A DNA stretch of 64,000 bases from Alisma plantago-aquatica (GCA_963693085.1 OY856412.1:349654457-349718456); one strand, 5' to 3'; shown: positions 35,501 to 47,300, counted from the stretch's first letter. Program-made: numbers and translations. The notes: a model not told the origin generated them from the letters alone.

Positions 35501-35700
35501 AAATTTCAACTTTCAAGTTGTTACTACAACTCCTACTTGGACAATACAACCTATATCCAGGTCGTTTCATATGTTCCTCTACAAATCTTATAAACCGATC
35601 AAGATTAGTAATAAACTCTATAATCCAGTGATTTGTAATTGACATCAATAATCCATCCATTCTATGATCACATGGAAACCAATCATTGAATCGGTGTTAG
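32525..35700 (-). pseudogene. CACTA transposase, tnp2 type, remnant
   Basis: The transposase would bind the CACTA ends and cut the element out in the nucleus. On the - strand, from the N-terminus: a transposase-associated domain (35660-35436, with YRLYCPSRSC), the tnp2 entry (35194-34967, with IHACPNNCILF and DLKDCPKCG), a segment with STKDVHNLSWHGEV (about 34850), one with LLILSLKQPGNYIDVFLEP (about 34590), the DUF4218-like block GIRSILPKHV to PPSFFDIMVHVVVHLTR (33738-33514) and the DUF4216-like block FSVSIFSCNWADNNKQVVVD (about 32840). Many stops and frame changes separate these. It is cut at 32525 by a retrotransposon LTR; the rest resumes at 16830. Confidence 0.85.
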
Positions 35701-35755
35701 ATATGCCAATTTTAAAATAAAATATGTCTGAACTAAATCAAGGTTTAGCATTTTG

Positions 35756-35830
35756 GATTTAGCATTTAGAGTTTAGGGTTAGGGTTTAGACATTAGGGTT
35801 TAGGGTTTAGAGATTACATTTTAGGGTTCA
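35756..35830 (+). repeat. Short telomere-like TTTAGGG-rich tract
   Basis: Irregular runs of TTTAGGG and TTAGGG (for example TTTAGGGTTAGGGTTTAG) upstream of the transposase start. It is short and imperfect, so it is probably a promoter or leader motif or chance, not an inserted telomere. Confidence 0.6.
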
Positions 35831-37525
35831 ATAATGAATATGTACCACCTATCCCATTTTTGAACACCTAATATCTCAAGCAAGGATATAATGTGTATTT
35901 AGTTTTCAAGAATATTTTAGAAACATTTCACCTCAATCATCCTAGTACACTATTGTAGATGGGAAAATACCCACCTACATATGTACTTAAAGAAAAATAG
36001 AGACGTGTTGAAGAAACATCTTGTAAATCATATACACATTATACACTTACATCCTAAGTGAGATTAAGTGTTGAAAAATGGTCCCAAATTGGGGAGTATC
36101 CAAGATTTATACCTAATGAGTAAAACTTTAATGAGTTCTAGAAGACAACAGAATACATGTATGTTGTCATTTTTATACTTAGATCCTAGTGTCATTATTT
36201 ATATCCTAGGTTTTAAATTATAATTAGATATACATAGTATTCAAGATTCATATGAAGAATTCTAAACAAACCAAACAAGTAATTATTCATGTATTTTCCT
36301 AAGCATTATTTTCAATTCTAGTTAGATATAAAATTAGAAATTAGTGACCTAACATGCATTTAATAAGCCATAATACATGCATTTTCATAGTAAATAAACA
36401 ATTGAATGCTAAAAAAGGTAACTACCATAATGGTGAAGAATGATGACCAGAAGTAGGGGGAGGTAAGAAGGGGCAACGGTCGACAGTCTAAACTCCAAGC
36501 TCCTAGATACAAGCTCCTAGCTCCTAGTTCCTAGCTCTAAAAAGAAGCAGAGGTGGCAGATTCAACAAGCAGCAGAGGCGGTGCCAGCATCGGCAAGAAG
36601 GAGCACACGCGACAACATCATCTCTAACTAGGATCAGAGGTAGGGGCATCACTAACCAAGAGTATAGGAAGCGGATCCACAAAGAGGGGGGCAGAGGGTG
36701 GAGAGAAACAACTACTTGTAGTGGAAAATGGAGTGGGAAGTAAAGTGGCAGAGGCAAAGACAATAGCTGGAAGAAGAAAAGAGAGATCTAGAAGGTCATC
36801 GTCGTCATCTCCAGAGAATAGATATGTATATGAAATAGAGAACGGGAGGAATAAATTTTCATGGTTGCTATTAAAAAGAACTTAGTCATCGGTTGATACT
36901 AGGAGATTGATGTCGTTGATTGGTAGTTAAAACAAAATGACATAGGTTCAACTACATGGTCGGTTGAACAATAACAAATCAGAGACATATGTCGTTGTTC
37001 CTATTATAAATATACCAACCTCACTAAGGTTTATATAGTTGGTTTCAAGACCAAAATAGACGACATAAGTCACCTTAGGGGGAACGAATGTTTCACGAGG
37101 CATGTGGTGGGAATATAGTATTTTCGGTTCTAGTACAAGGAACTCACGCTACATCTTTTTGGAGGTGATTTTTTTTTTTCATTTCACGTGACCTATGACA
37201 TCTGTTTTTTAACAGAATAGCTAATTAAATAGGATTTTTGGAAGTAAATTGATTTCACGGGAAGGAGTGTGTTGTCAATTCTGTCAATCGACTCAACATG
37301 TGCTTTACCACCTTTTTCTTTAAAAAATTGAATTTCACAGGAAGTCTGTGACGTTGGTTCTTTTCCAAAAAATGACGTCAAAATGAAAACGGTGCCTATT
37401 TTTTCCCAAAAATTAATACTTGACCAATTTTGATGTTTTTTCTTTATTAATCGATTTCATAAGTCTATACTGTCAGTTTTCCTTGAAAACCAACAATTAA
37501 AAAAAGTGTCACCAAAGGTCAAAAA
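35831..37525 (-). other. CACTA 5' flank and subterminal region
   Basis: No gene. The more GC-rich part 36430-36800 could be a 5' leader of the transposase transcript; its open frame on the - strand (240 bases) has low-complexity content. From about 36880 to the right end there are short repeated motifs, such as GTCATCGGTTGATACTAGG and its variants, as expected of subterminal transposase-binding repeats. Confidence 0.45.
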
Positions 37526-37535
37526 TGTACTAGTG
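37526..37535 (-). repeat. Right terminal inverted repeat of the CACTA element
   Basis: TGTACTAGTG, the reverse complement of the left end. Inward, the sequence reads on the - strand as TTTTTGACCTTTGGTGACAC, a typical CACTA subterminal layout. Confidence 0.85.
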
Positions 37536-39471
37536 TTGACCGAGATGAGAGGATGGCTATGCTCTAGAAAATTTTAGTAACCAACAAGCAATTCTAAATA
37601 AATAAAAAGCAATAACAGACGATGAAGAAGCCTGTGATAAAAGAAAGGAGTGACAACTTGTGTAACTAATAGAACAACTCTCATAACCTTGAAGGTCCAC
37701 CACATTTCCCTATTGTGAGCCAAGATCTAAATGATGATGATGATAAACTAATTTTGATTGAGTCTATCTTCGAAGTTGAGCAAAAATATTTTGTTACATA
37801 ATTGGTTGTTTCTAATGATGAGGTCCCTAAAGGAGGTATACATTCTACCACTATATCATCTTTCTATCTCCCCTCTAATTTTATTTTGTACACAAAACAT
37901 GAAGGAGTTTGATGTGTCTCATGTGGAGGATCCAGAAACACATGTTGATATAGTGAAGGACCCCATGCTCCTATTGCTTTTGATATTTATTGGGCGGTAG
38001 ACTAGGAGGAACCAATGTACCAAAATATTTTTTAGGTTGTTTTACACATGAGATAATTCCTCTTATGCTAGCATGATATCTCTACATGAAAATCTAGGGG
38101 TGAGTAGATTCCAAATCAAGTCATGGACCTAATTTAGCACAGTTGGTAACACCAGTTGGAGATTTGTCACATACTACCTTAGCCACTAAAGAAGGTAGTA
38201 TTGTTCGAGCTACCATGGAAATATGATCACATTATACACCATGAATCTCCCATGTTGTCCTTGTTCATATTCCTTTCAGTTGGACCTTCTTTGAGTTGGT
38301 ACCACTTGGATGAGTATTAAGGATATCTTCCCCTCCATCTTGGGTTTGGTGTTTGTTCAGGGACAAGAAAATTTCTAAGCTCAACATGAAGGTTGTACTA
38401 TACATAGTCCTTTATACCCACACGTATCTACCTTTATATTTTTATTTATATTTTAACATTTTAACTTTGCATATTTCCATTGTATATAGATTACTTACAT
38501 TGCATAAACTATGAAAATTGTTATTATTTCAGTTCATAGTTATTACAATATTAGTTGAATCTGTTATCTAGTTGGCATAGTTGACATTCATTTCTACATA
38601 TAAAATTTGTCATACGACCCCCTTGTTTGAAGTAAGTTGTTGATGCTAACTATATTTCCAAAAGAATACCAATAATTAGGAATCACATGTGTAGCCTATG
38701 AATTTTATCATCACATTCCCTATAAAGGGAGACAAGTGTTAGAGGAACCAATAAGGATCGTATAGGGCATTCCTCCTACTGATCAATGAATCATACCTAT
38801 GAAATTTCCATGCATCTCGTATCATGTCTTTAGTTGGGTGTAGTAAATTAGAGAAATAACTTGTTGTACTTAATCCTAAACACAATATTTGTACATGATC
38901 CATCCTATTGTACACATCTTCTTCCATATTCTTACCTTCCATCCACCCAAAAGAGGAAAAAGAGATATGAAGTGTGTCAAACCCTTCGCTCAAAGTGACA
39001 TATCACCCCTTCCCTCTATGACCGCTTCTTCCGTTCGCCTCTCTATGTAGAAAGGGCATATCACCCAAATAAAGAAAAGATGACAATGTGCAATAAAAGA
39101 AAAAAAAAATGTGCAGTTGTGTATTTGTACCGATAAAACATAATGTCAAATTGAATAGAAGAGATATGCACATTCTTCCTTACATTCCCCCGTTCACTTC
39201 AATTTTCCTCATTTTTTCATGAATTTCTTATATGTGCGTGATATTGGGGATGGTGGTGAGGAAGTAGTGTTGTTAACCAAAGTTGGAAATGAAGATATTG
39301 TAAGTCATGTTCTGTTATATTAGAAGGATGTATTATTTGACCATATTGGTGGTAGGAATTCAAATATGATGTGAGCATGAGGCATGTACATTGGTTGAAA
39401 GCATTTATTTGGAGAGTATTTTGGATTTTTTTTATTACTCAAGGATGAGCAACGTTCAATATCACCATTTT
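37536..39471 (+). other. Decayed interior of the old gypsy-like element, right of the CACTA
   Basis: No intact gene. Broken coding-like traces lie on the + strand between about 37680 and 38400, with an acidic segment HVEDPETHVDIVKDPM (37922-37969) and, further on, a stretch read in another frame around GDLSHTTLATKEGS (about 38160). I do not recognise the protein. Near 39440 the string CTCAAGGATGAGCAACGTTC resembles the sequence just upstream of the polypurine tract in Athila/Tat elements. Confidence 0.4.
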
Positions 39472-41040
39472 GATGAATGTATGTTCATCTTGTTTCTTAG
39501 TTGTATTTAGATTTATTTTTCACATTTTTTTGGCACTTTACTTAATATTTCACTTTTTTAAGATCATAGTAGTTTATACAAATTGTTTGGTATATAATAT
39601 ATTTTCATGTTTAATTTGTTGGGTATGTCAAAGCTAAAAATAATTATCCCTCATGGAAGTACCAATAAAATGACCAAATATTGCAAATCTTCACTCACTA
39701 ATTCCCACAATTGGAGTGAAGATTGTTAAAGTATAATGTGTCTCTCAAATGGCCATAATTTTTACAAACAAACTCATTTGAAATATTTAACATCCATTAG
39801 GTGTACAACTTAATTATCTATAAAATAAGTATATATACAAATAAATGTCAATTAGATGACTCTCCTTTGAGTAGTCTGATTGAGAAGCCTAAAAGAAATC
39901 ACATTAACTCTGACATTTATCTAGTCGCCTGACTCGCACCACAAGTCAGTCAAATAGAAAACATACCTCGTCAGTGAAACAGATTTAGATTCCACATATG
40001 GTGTCAAAATTGAACTATTCAAGTTGAGTTGGAAGCATATTCCATGATCGATACAAGACATATATTTTGTGGTTGTTTTCAATCAGTCAACTGGTCCCTA
40101 ATTGCCTATTCTTCAGAGCCAAAATTATAGCAAAAAGCTGACTAGCTTTGGATTATTTTGGATGGATCTAATATTTTATAGATTGATATAGAAGCGCTTG
40201 ATGGACGTATATGAAAAGGATTAACAACTTATTCTCTCTATGAACAACCCTAGTCATCATCAAATAAAGACAGAGATGAAAGTTTATGATTTAATGTAGA
40301 GACACGCTCCACCTGATATTGGGATGGGAAAGTGTAGTTACCATTTGAGAGTGGTAGTGAGAACACTAATCTTGTCCTCTAGAAACTACTTTCTCAATGC
40401 ACTTCTTCTTTTCTCTCTCTCTCTTTGTATTATGAATAGAATTAGGTAGTAGATCTTTTACTAGACTGCAAAGAGTTACCCCATTGCATGTAACATGTAC
40501 TTTCATATTATAAATTGATATTCATATGAACTTTTGGATTGTTTACCAGTTGAGCTATTGAATGCTTAATAGATTTGCTACATATCTTGTATGATTGTTT
40601 AAATTCTAGATACAAAAAATTGAAATTTAGGATTAAAATATGAATCAGTATGTTGAATCCTGGATCACAGAAGGAAGTTCTCCAGGGTTAGGTGACGAGA
40701 TACAAAGTCTATGAATTTCATACTCCAAAAGGGTATGGAATTTCTTTACCCAATCAAAATATTTGTATGAATAAATGATGTAAGGTGAGATAAATTCTTA
40801 CTTATTTTAATATCTTTTTGCTTAATTAATTTAATTAACCAAACAAACCTTCCAACAGTCATCCTTATTAAATTACTTTTTAGATTAGAAATGTATTAAA
40901 TTGTCTTTTAGGATGGATAATAAACTATATTATTATAAGACTCGTCTACTTATGGGTCATGATTATTGGATGTTATATAGATAAAATTTTGAAATTGTTT
41001 TCTAAATATTTGTTAGTGCAACAATTTCTACATCAATACC
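39472..41040 (+). repeat. Probable 3' LTR of the old gypsy-like element
   Basis: Begins at TGATGAATGT after a worn polypurine-tract context and ends near ACATCAATACC at about 41040, giving about 1.57 kb. Its last 250 bases resemble 12590-12858. A CTCTCTCTCT run is near 40410. Bounds and pairing are by eye and uncertain. Confidence 0.35.
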
Positions 41041-42089
41041 AAGTATATCTATAGCTTAAATAAATTTGTATCAACACTTATACGCAAACTATCTATGTTA
41101 TTTCCATGTGTATGCTTGGATGTGAGTTTTGAAAGAGTGGACCATGAAGAATTGTGAGTTTGTTAGAATCTGATCCAGACATGGTTATTAATATTGAGAT
41201 ATGGTACAGACTTTTGAGAGAGAGACGAGGCGGTGGGAGGTTGCTTGATCGTCGCCAACCACAAATATGCATGAAGAAAGTTGTGTAGAGATCAATCACT
41301 ACCAACATGGCGATGAGGGGAAAAAATAGAGTTTCATTTAGAAGGCTCTAAAACCTATTGCAATCTAACAACTCCCTATTTTGGGCTGTTTCAACTCATT
41401 GAAATGTACAAAGGTTCAATAAGATTATATCTACATAATGTTCTTTTCTACAAACTACCTAAAAGTACGTGCTAAGCATGTGAATAGAAGTTGAATAAGC
41501 ACAATAAAATGTATAATGCATATTGTTACACATGATAAAATGCTTGATGTTTAAATTGATATTTTTTGGATTCATCTTAGTAGTAAAAATAGTTACACAT
41601 AGCTTGCTAAAAAGAACAATTCAGTAATTATCCAAGTTTGACTCCCTCTAGTATGTAGAACACAAATGAAAAATTAAAATGCAAAAAAAATGTGAATTAA
41701 AAAATGGCCTACCCATTAAGAGAGAGTAGCTCGATTAACATTCAGTTGACTCATTCTATTATATAAGCACACAAACATGAGGAATTGGTTAACATATAGA
41801 CATGATGGATTGGTTAACACACACATGTTGCTAGAACACATACAATGAATAGACCATTGAGCACATAGCCAAGCTGCTGGAACACAAACAATCATTATGT
41901 TAGCGTCACTACTAAAATTTAAAACAAAATTATTTTTTCCGTTGGACTCATGATGATCGTTGCATTAACATGTGGTAATCTATATAAAACATACAAAGAG
42001 AAAGAAAACCCAACTGACTCCCTCCAACCTATAAAAATGTTGATAGATTGAACCAATTAATAATACTCAGATAGAACGTTTGAATATTA
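41041..42089. other. AT-rich spacer
   Basis: I see no gene, repeat or element end here. Confidence 0.5.
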
Positions 42090-44080
42090 GTAATGAGAAA
42101 AATTACAACTAGCCCCCTGTACGTGATTTCTTATATAATATTAATGAGTCTCCTCACATATTAATATATCATTTAAAAAAAAATAAAAGTGCATTGTGCA
42201 TTCATAGGGACTAATTTGTAATTGTAAAAGGTGATGGATAAAATTGCAACAACCCCCTATATGGGTTTTCTTATACATTATGGATGAATCCTCACATAAT
42301 ATATCTTTTAAAAAAATAAAAGACAAAAGTGTAGTGTCCACTAACGGGGACTACAAAAGTAATGGAGAAAATTGCAATCAACCCTATCTACGGGTTTTCT
42401 TATATAATATCGATGAGTCTTCTCACATAATATATTTTAAAAATAAAAAACAAAAGTGTAGTGTCCACTCACGAGAACCAATTCATAATTAAAAAAAGTA
42501 ATGGAGAAAATTGCAACCACCACCCACCTTGGGCGTTCGTATACATTATGGATAAGTCTCCTCACATAATATATCATTTAAAAATCAAAGACAAAAGTGC
42601 AGTGTGCACTCACGAGGAACAACTTGTAATTATAAAAAGTAATGGAAAAATTGTAACCAGCCCCCTCTATGGACATTCTAATACAGTATTGATGAGTCTC
42701 CTTGCATATTATATCATTAAAAAAAAGACAGAAATGTAGTGTGCACTCACAGGGACCAATTTGTAATTTCAATATAATAATGGAGAAAATTACAACCAAC
42801 CCCCTCTATGGGCTTTCTTATATAATATTGATGAGTCTTCTCACATAATATATCATCTAAAAATAAAATACAAAAGTGCAGTGTGCGCTCACAAGGATCA
42901 ATTCATAATTACAAAAAGTAATGAAAAAATGCAATCAGCCCCCTTTATGGGCTTTCTTATACATTATGGGTGAGTCTCCTGACATAATATATCATTTAAA
43001 AAATCAAAGACAAAAGTGTAGTGTGCACTCACAGGGACCAATTCGTAATTAAAAAATAATGGATAAAATTGCAACCAACCCCCTCTACTGACATTCTTAG
43101 TACTGATGAGTCTCCTCACATATTATATCATTTAAAAAATAAAAGACAAAAATGCAGTGTGCACTCATAGGGACGAATTCGTAATTATAAAAAATGATAG
43201 AGAAAATTATAGCCAGCCCCTCTATGGGCTTTCTTATATAATATCGACGAGTCTCCTCACATAATATATCATTTAAAAAATAAAACACAAAAGTGCAGTG
43301 CACTCATGAGGATAAATTTGTAATTACAAAAAGTAATGGAGAAAACTGCAGCCAACACCCTCTATGGGCTTTTTTATACATTGTGGATAAGTCTCCTCAC
43401 ATAATATATCATGTAAAAAAATCATATACTAAAGTGCAGTGTACACTCACGGGGACCAATTCATAATTACAAAAAGTAATGGAAAAATTGCAACCAGCCC
43501 CCTCTACGGACATACTTGTAAACTATTGATGAGTCTCCTCACACATTATATCATTTAAAAAATAAAAGATAGAAATGCAGTGTGCACTCATAGGGACCAA
43601 TTCGTAATTACAAAAAATAATGTAAAAAATGTAGCTAACCCCCTCTACAGGCATTCTTATATAGTATTGATGAGTCTCCTCACATAATATATCATTTAAA
43701 AATATAAGACAAGACAAAAGTGCAGTGTGCACTCATGAGGACCAATTTGTAATTACAAAAAGTAATAGAGAAAATTACAACCAACCCCCTCTATGGACTT
43801 TCTTATAAATTATCGATGAGTCTCCTCACATAATAGATCATTTAAAATATCAAAGATAAAAGTGCAATGTGCACTCACGGCACCAATTCATAATTATAAA
43901 AAGTAATAGAGAAAATTGCGACCAACCCCCTCTACGAACGTTCTTATATAGTATTGATGAGTCTCCTCACATATTATATCATTTAAAAGATAAAAGATAG
44001 AAATGTAGTGTACTGATAGGGACCAATTTGTATTACAAAAAATAATGTAGAAAATTGCAGCCCACACCCTCTATGAGCTT

Positions 44081-44084
<4 letters not shown>

Positions 44085-44156
<72 letters not shown>
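44085..44156. repeat. (TA)n(CA)n microsatellite
   Basis: About 58 bases of TA repeats followed by about 14 of AC, inside the 140-bp array and directly before the SINE-like sequence. Confidence 0.95.
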
Positions 44157-44159
44157 CCA

Positions 44160-44335
44160 CATGTAGGTAAGGGAATAGCCCAGTTGGTGAATCCCACTGG
44201 TCCCCAATGAAGGGACCCGGGTTCGAAACCACACAGAGAAGAATCTCTTCATTTATCACCCTCCCGGGCATCCGGCCTCCCCCATGGGTTATGGGAGAGG
44301 GGGAGAGAAATCTTTCTCTCTTAATCCCATATATA
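44160..44335 (+). mobile_element. tRNA-derived SINE-like sequence
   Basis: TAGCCCAGTTGGTGA (44176-44190) matches an RNA polymerase III A box, and GGGTTCGAAACC (44219-44230) a B box about 40 bases on, as in tRNA genes and tRNA-derived SINEs. About 100 more bases follow and end in a TA-rich tail. The 140-bp array unit is interrupted exactly here and resumes at GATGAGTCTCC (about 44347). No full cloverleaf is formed, so a working tRNA gene is unlikely. No clear target duplication is seen because both sides are TA repeats. Confidence 0.6.
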
Positions 44336-45264
44336 TACATATATATAGATGAGTCTCCTCACATAATATATTATTTAGAAAACAAAACACAAAAGTGCAG
44401 TGTGCACTCACAGGGACCTATATATAATTACAAAAAATTATGGAGAAAATTGCACCAACCCCTACAAGCTTTCTTGTACAATATTGATGAGTCTCTTAAC
44501 ATAATATATCATTTAAAAAAATAAAAGATAAAAGTGCAGTGGGCACTCATAGTGACCAATTCGTAGTTACGAAAAATACTGGAGAAAATTGCAATTGGCC
44601 CCCTCAATGGGCTTTCTTATACAGTATCGGTGATTCTCCTCACATAATATATCATTTAAAAAGTAAAAGATAAAAGTGCAGTGTGCACTCACATGGACCA
44701 ATTTGTAATAACAAAAAAGGAGAAAATTGCAACCACCCCCCTCGACAAACATTCTTATACAATATTGATGAGTCTCCTCGCATAACATATCATTTAAAAA
44801 TAAAAGATAGAAGTGCAGTGTGCACACACAGGGAACAAATAATAAAATAATAGAAAAATTACAACCAACCCCCTTAATGGACATTCTTATACAATATCGA
44901 TGAGTCTCCACACATGATATATCATTTAAAAATAAAAAATGGAACTGCAGTGTGCACTCATAGGGACCACTTTGTAATTATAAAAAATAATGGAGAAAAC
45001 TACAACCAACCTCCTCGAAGGGCTTTCCTATATATATTATATAGTATTCTCACATAATATATCATTTAAAAAATAAAAGAAAAAAGTACAGTGAGCACTC
45101 ATAGGGACCAATTTGTAATTATAAAAAATAATAGAGAAAATTGCAACTGAACCCCTATACATGCTTTATTGTACAGTGTCGATGAATCTCCTCACATAAT
45201 GGATCAATTAAAAATAAAAGACAAAAGTGCAGCGTGCACTCACAGAGACCAATTTGTAATAAGA

Positions 45265-45412
45265 AAAAAAATAAAAAAGTACACACACATAGGTGAAAAG
45301 CGCACACACACATAGGAAGGAAGAGCATGCACACAAAAAATAATGGGAAAAAATAAAAGAAGCACATTGGTGAAAAGTGCACACACACATAGGAAGGAAG
45401 AGTAGACGTGTC
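45265..45412. repeat. Pair of direct repeats in a CA-rich stretch
   Basis: GGTGAAAAGCGCACACACAC with ATAGGAAGGAAGAG (about 45293-45328) recurs with one change at about 45371-45404. It lies at the right edge of the 140-bp array. Confidence 0.8.
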
Positions 45413-45538
45413 ACCCGCTCTTATTCTAGGGTATAAGAAGATATCTTTAGAATATTCTTTGATATAAAGAGTGTCTAAAAAATATTCTTTTGTACACGAG
45501 AAATCAATACACTGATTTTGTTTACACTTATTACAATA
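45413..45538. other. Short AT-rich spacer
   Basis: Contains two copies of an AGAATATTCTTT-like motif (about 45450 and 45480). No gene. Confidence 0.5.
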
Positions 45539-45549
45539 CTAGCAACACA

Positions 45550-45567
45550 CACGTGCATATGCACGTG
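45550..45567 (-). terminator. Helitron 3' hairpin (transposition terminator)
   Basis: CACGTGCATATGCACGTG is perfectly palindromic and sits seven bases before the CTAG end. In Helitrons such a hairpin marks the end of the transferred strand. Confidence 0.8.
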
Positions 45568-45655
45568 CCCCATTGAATATGTTTATTTTAAATATTTAAA
45601 AAATAAAACTTCCCAAAAGAACAATGGTAATCATTGAACATGTTTATCCTACATT

Positions 45656-46396
45656 AAATATTTGAAAAATAAAACTTCCTAAAAAGATAATGATAATCCT
45701 CGTAACTACCCAAAAGTTTAGAAATATAAAAAAATGTTTACTTACTCCTCAACGTAGGTTCGAAAGGACGTGGCAACTGTTTTTATCTTGAAAGAGAAAA
45801 TATAAAATTAAATAAATATATAAAAATTGAGAAAAAATGTGAGAAGAGAGAGAATCAAGGAGAGCACAACGTGAACTCACTCTTTTATAGTGGTATAGGT
45901 TAAATATTTGAAAAAAAAACTTCCTAAAAAGATAATGATAATCCTCGTAACTGCCCAAAAGGATAGAAATATAAAAAAATATTTACTTACTCCTCAACGC
46001 ACGTTCAGAGGGACGTGACAACTGTTTTTATCCTGAAAGAAAAAATATAAAATTAAATAAATATAAAAAAATTGAGAAAAATTGAGAGAAGAGAATGAAT
46101 CAAGGAGAGCGCATCGTGAACTCGTTCTTTTATAGTATTATAGCTAAAATTTCCTAAAAAGATAATGATAATCCTCGTAACTATTTTTATCCTGAAAGAA
46201 AAAATATAAAAGTAAACAAATATAAAAATTTCCTAAAAATATTTACTTACTCCTCAATGCACGTTCAAAGGGACGTGGTAACTGTTTTTATCCTGAAAGA
46301 AAAAATATAAAATTAAAAAAATATAATTAAGAAACATTGTGAGAAGAGAGAATCAAAGAAAGCGTAGCGTGAACTCGCTCTTTTATAGTAGTATAG
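45656..46396 (-). repeat. Three tandem repeats of about 245 bp within the Helitron
   Basis: Copies lie at about 45656-45902, 45903-46143 and 46144-46396. On the - strand each starts with a string like TATACTACTATAAAAGAG, close to the Helitron 5' end, followed by a GAGTTCACG-like string and a run ending in TCCTAAAAAG (plus strand). The third has an internal rearrangement. A shorter partial repeat of about 68 bp sits next to the first at 45580-45655. Confidence 0.85.
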
Positions 46397-47298
46397 TAAT
46401 TGGTTTGTGAAGAAATAAGAAAAGTGTCATTAATAAAAATAGCTAAATCCTTGATAAAAAAAGGAGAGAAATGCATACAAATTGTTTTCCGTACATGACA
46501 TGTGTGAAGAAATTATGGAGAGGTTTTTGTCTTTGAATGTATGTGTTATAATAGGGGAGAAATTATTGATTTGCAGTTATGATCAGTGAAGAGCGTCAAA
46601 GAACAAGTAATAAGTGATTAAGGCGAGAAATCATACAAGTTATTTTCTGTGATATTTTGTGAAGAAATCATGGAGACCTTTGTGTCTTTGTATGTACATG
46701 TTTGAATGGTGGAGAAATTTTTGGCGTGCAATTAATATTGTTTAAAATTTTTTGGACGAATCTTTAGTCAATTTGAAGATATATTTTGTTAGTTTTGAGA
46801 AATTAAGAGAGTTCTGACTTTTCCGAGTCAGTTTAAATGGGATCAGAAGAGAGAGGGGGAATACTTATTTATAGGAGTTATCGGAAGGAAGTGGGGTGGT
46901 TTTAGATGGATTGGCGGCATTGGCAGATTTTACGAGAAGCGTTTATTTCTCTGTTGCATTAAAATACAGAGTGAAACCGTTTGGGGAGAGACTCAAGGGT
47001 ACGCGAGGTTGGGAAGTTACAGAGATGGGAAGTGGAGAAGAAAGAGATCGACCAAGAGTGGGGGTGTTGGAGAGAGATTCAAGGACTTCATTTTTTATGG
47101 GAGAGAGGTAAACAAAGAGTTGGGGTGAGGGTAGAGGCTGAAACAAAAAGATAACAATAAAAGAAAGAAAAAAGTTTAAAAAAAGGAGAGAAGAGAGAGA
47201 ATCAAGGAGAGTAAAGTATTTTAAAAATATTGATTTGTGATTGGCTAGTGGCATAACTATAATTAATTTAACTTATTCACTCTTTTTATAATAGCATA
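46397..47298 (-). other. Helitron interior
   Basis: About 900 bases with no recognised gene. An open frame of 103 codons on the - strand (47254-46943), with a serine- and proline-rich end around SNTPTLGRSLSSPLP, may be a captured exon or chance. A shadow frame lies on the + strand (46896-47111). Confidence 0.4.
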
Positions 47299-47300
47299 GA

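Larger units (their letters stand above)
13605..37535 (-). mobile_element. CACTA (En/Spm-type) DNA transposon split by nested retrotransposons
   Basis: The left end is CACTAGTACA (13605-13614) and the right end is its reverse complement TGTACTAGTG (37526-37535), so the termini are perfect over 10 bp. The flanking triplets are CCA and TTG, so no 3-bp target duplication survives. Between the ends, on the - strand, lie tnp2-type transposase remnants at 32525-35700 and a downstream gene part at about 15840-16830. Once the gag-only retrotransposon at 16831-32524 is set aside, the element is about 8.2 kb, normal for a plant autonomous CACTA. Every coding part has stops. Confidence 0.85.
42090..45260 (+). 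repeat. Tandem array of about 21 units of 140 bp
   Basis: Each unit carries TGATGAGTCTCCTCACATAA, then ATATATCATTTAAAAAATAA, then AAAGTGCAGTGTGCACTCAC, then GGGACCAATTTGTAATTA, then GAGAAAATTGCAACCAACC. Distances between successive copies of the GTGCAGTGTGCAC core are mostly 138-145 bases, with one of 124 and one of 133. GTGCA-GTG-TGCAC is itself an inverted repeat. The unit is not a multiple of three, so it codes for nothing even though short similar open frames recur on the - strand. Between about 44007 and 44397 the period is extended by a 250-base insertion. Confidence 0.92.
45539..47300 (-). mobile_element. Non-autonomous Helitron
   Basis: Read on the - strand it begins TCTATGCTATTATAAAAAGA at 47300 after a host A, and ends with an 18-base perfect palindrome CACGTGCATATGCACGTG (45567-45550), seven bases, then CTAG (45542-45539) before a host T. 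A 5' TC, a 3' hairpin followed by CTRR, and insertion between A and T are the Helitron hallmarks. It is 1762 bp and has no Rep/helicase gene. Its inner part holds tandem copies of the 5'-end region. Confidence 0.8.

Noticed and set aside
35756..35830. Interstitial telomere or chromosome-end fusion
   Set aside because: Only a few irregular TTTAGGG units are present and they lie inside the CACTA element, so fusion is unlikely.
44160..44240. tRNA gene
   Set aside because: A and B boxes are present, but no acceptor stem or anticodon arm can be placed. A SINE head fits better.
42090..45260. CRISPR-like array
   Set aside because: The units are joined without unique spacers, they are long and diverged, and the context is plant repeat DNA.
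42141..45414. Several similar open frames on the - strand with repeated peptide motifs
   Set aside because: They are translations of the 140-bp tandem repeat. The unit length is not a multiple of three, so no long frame can exist.
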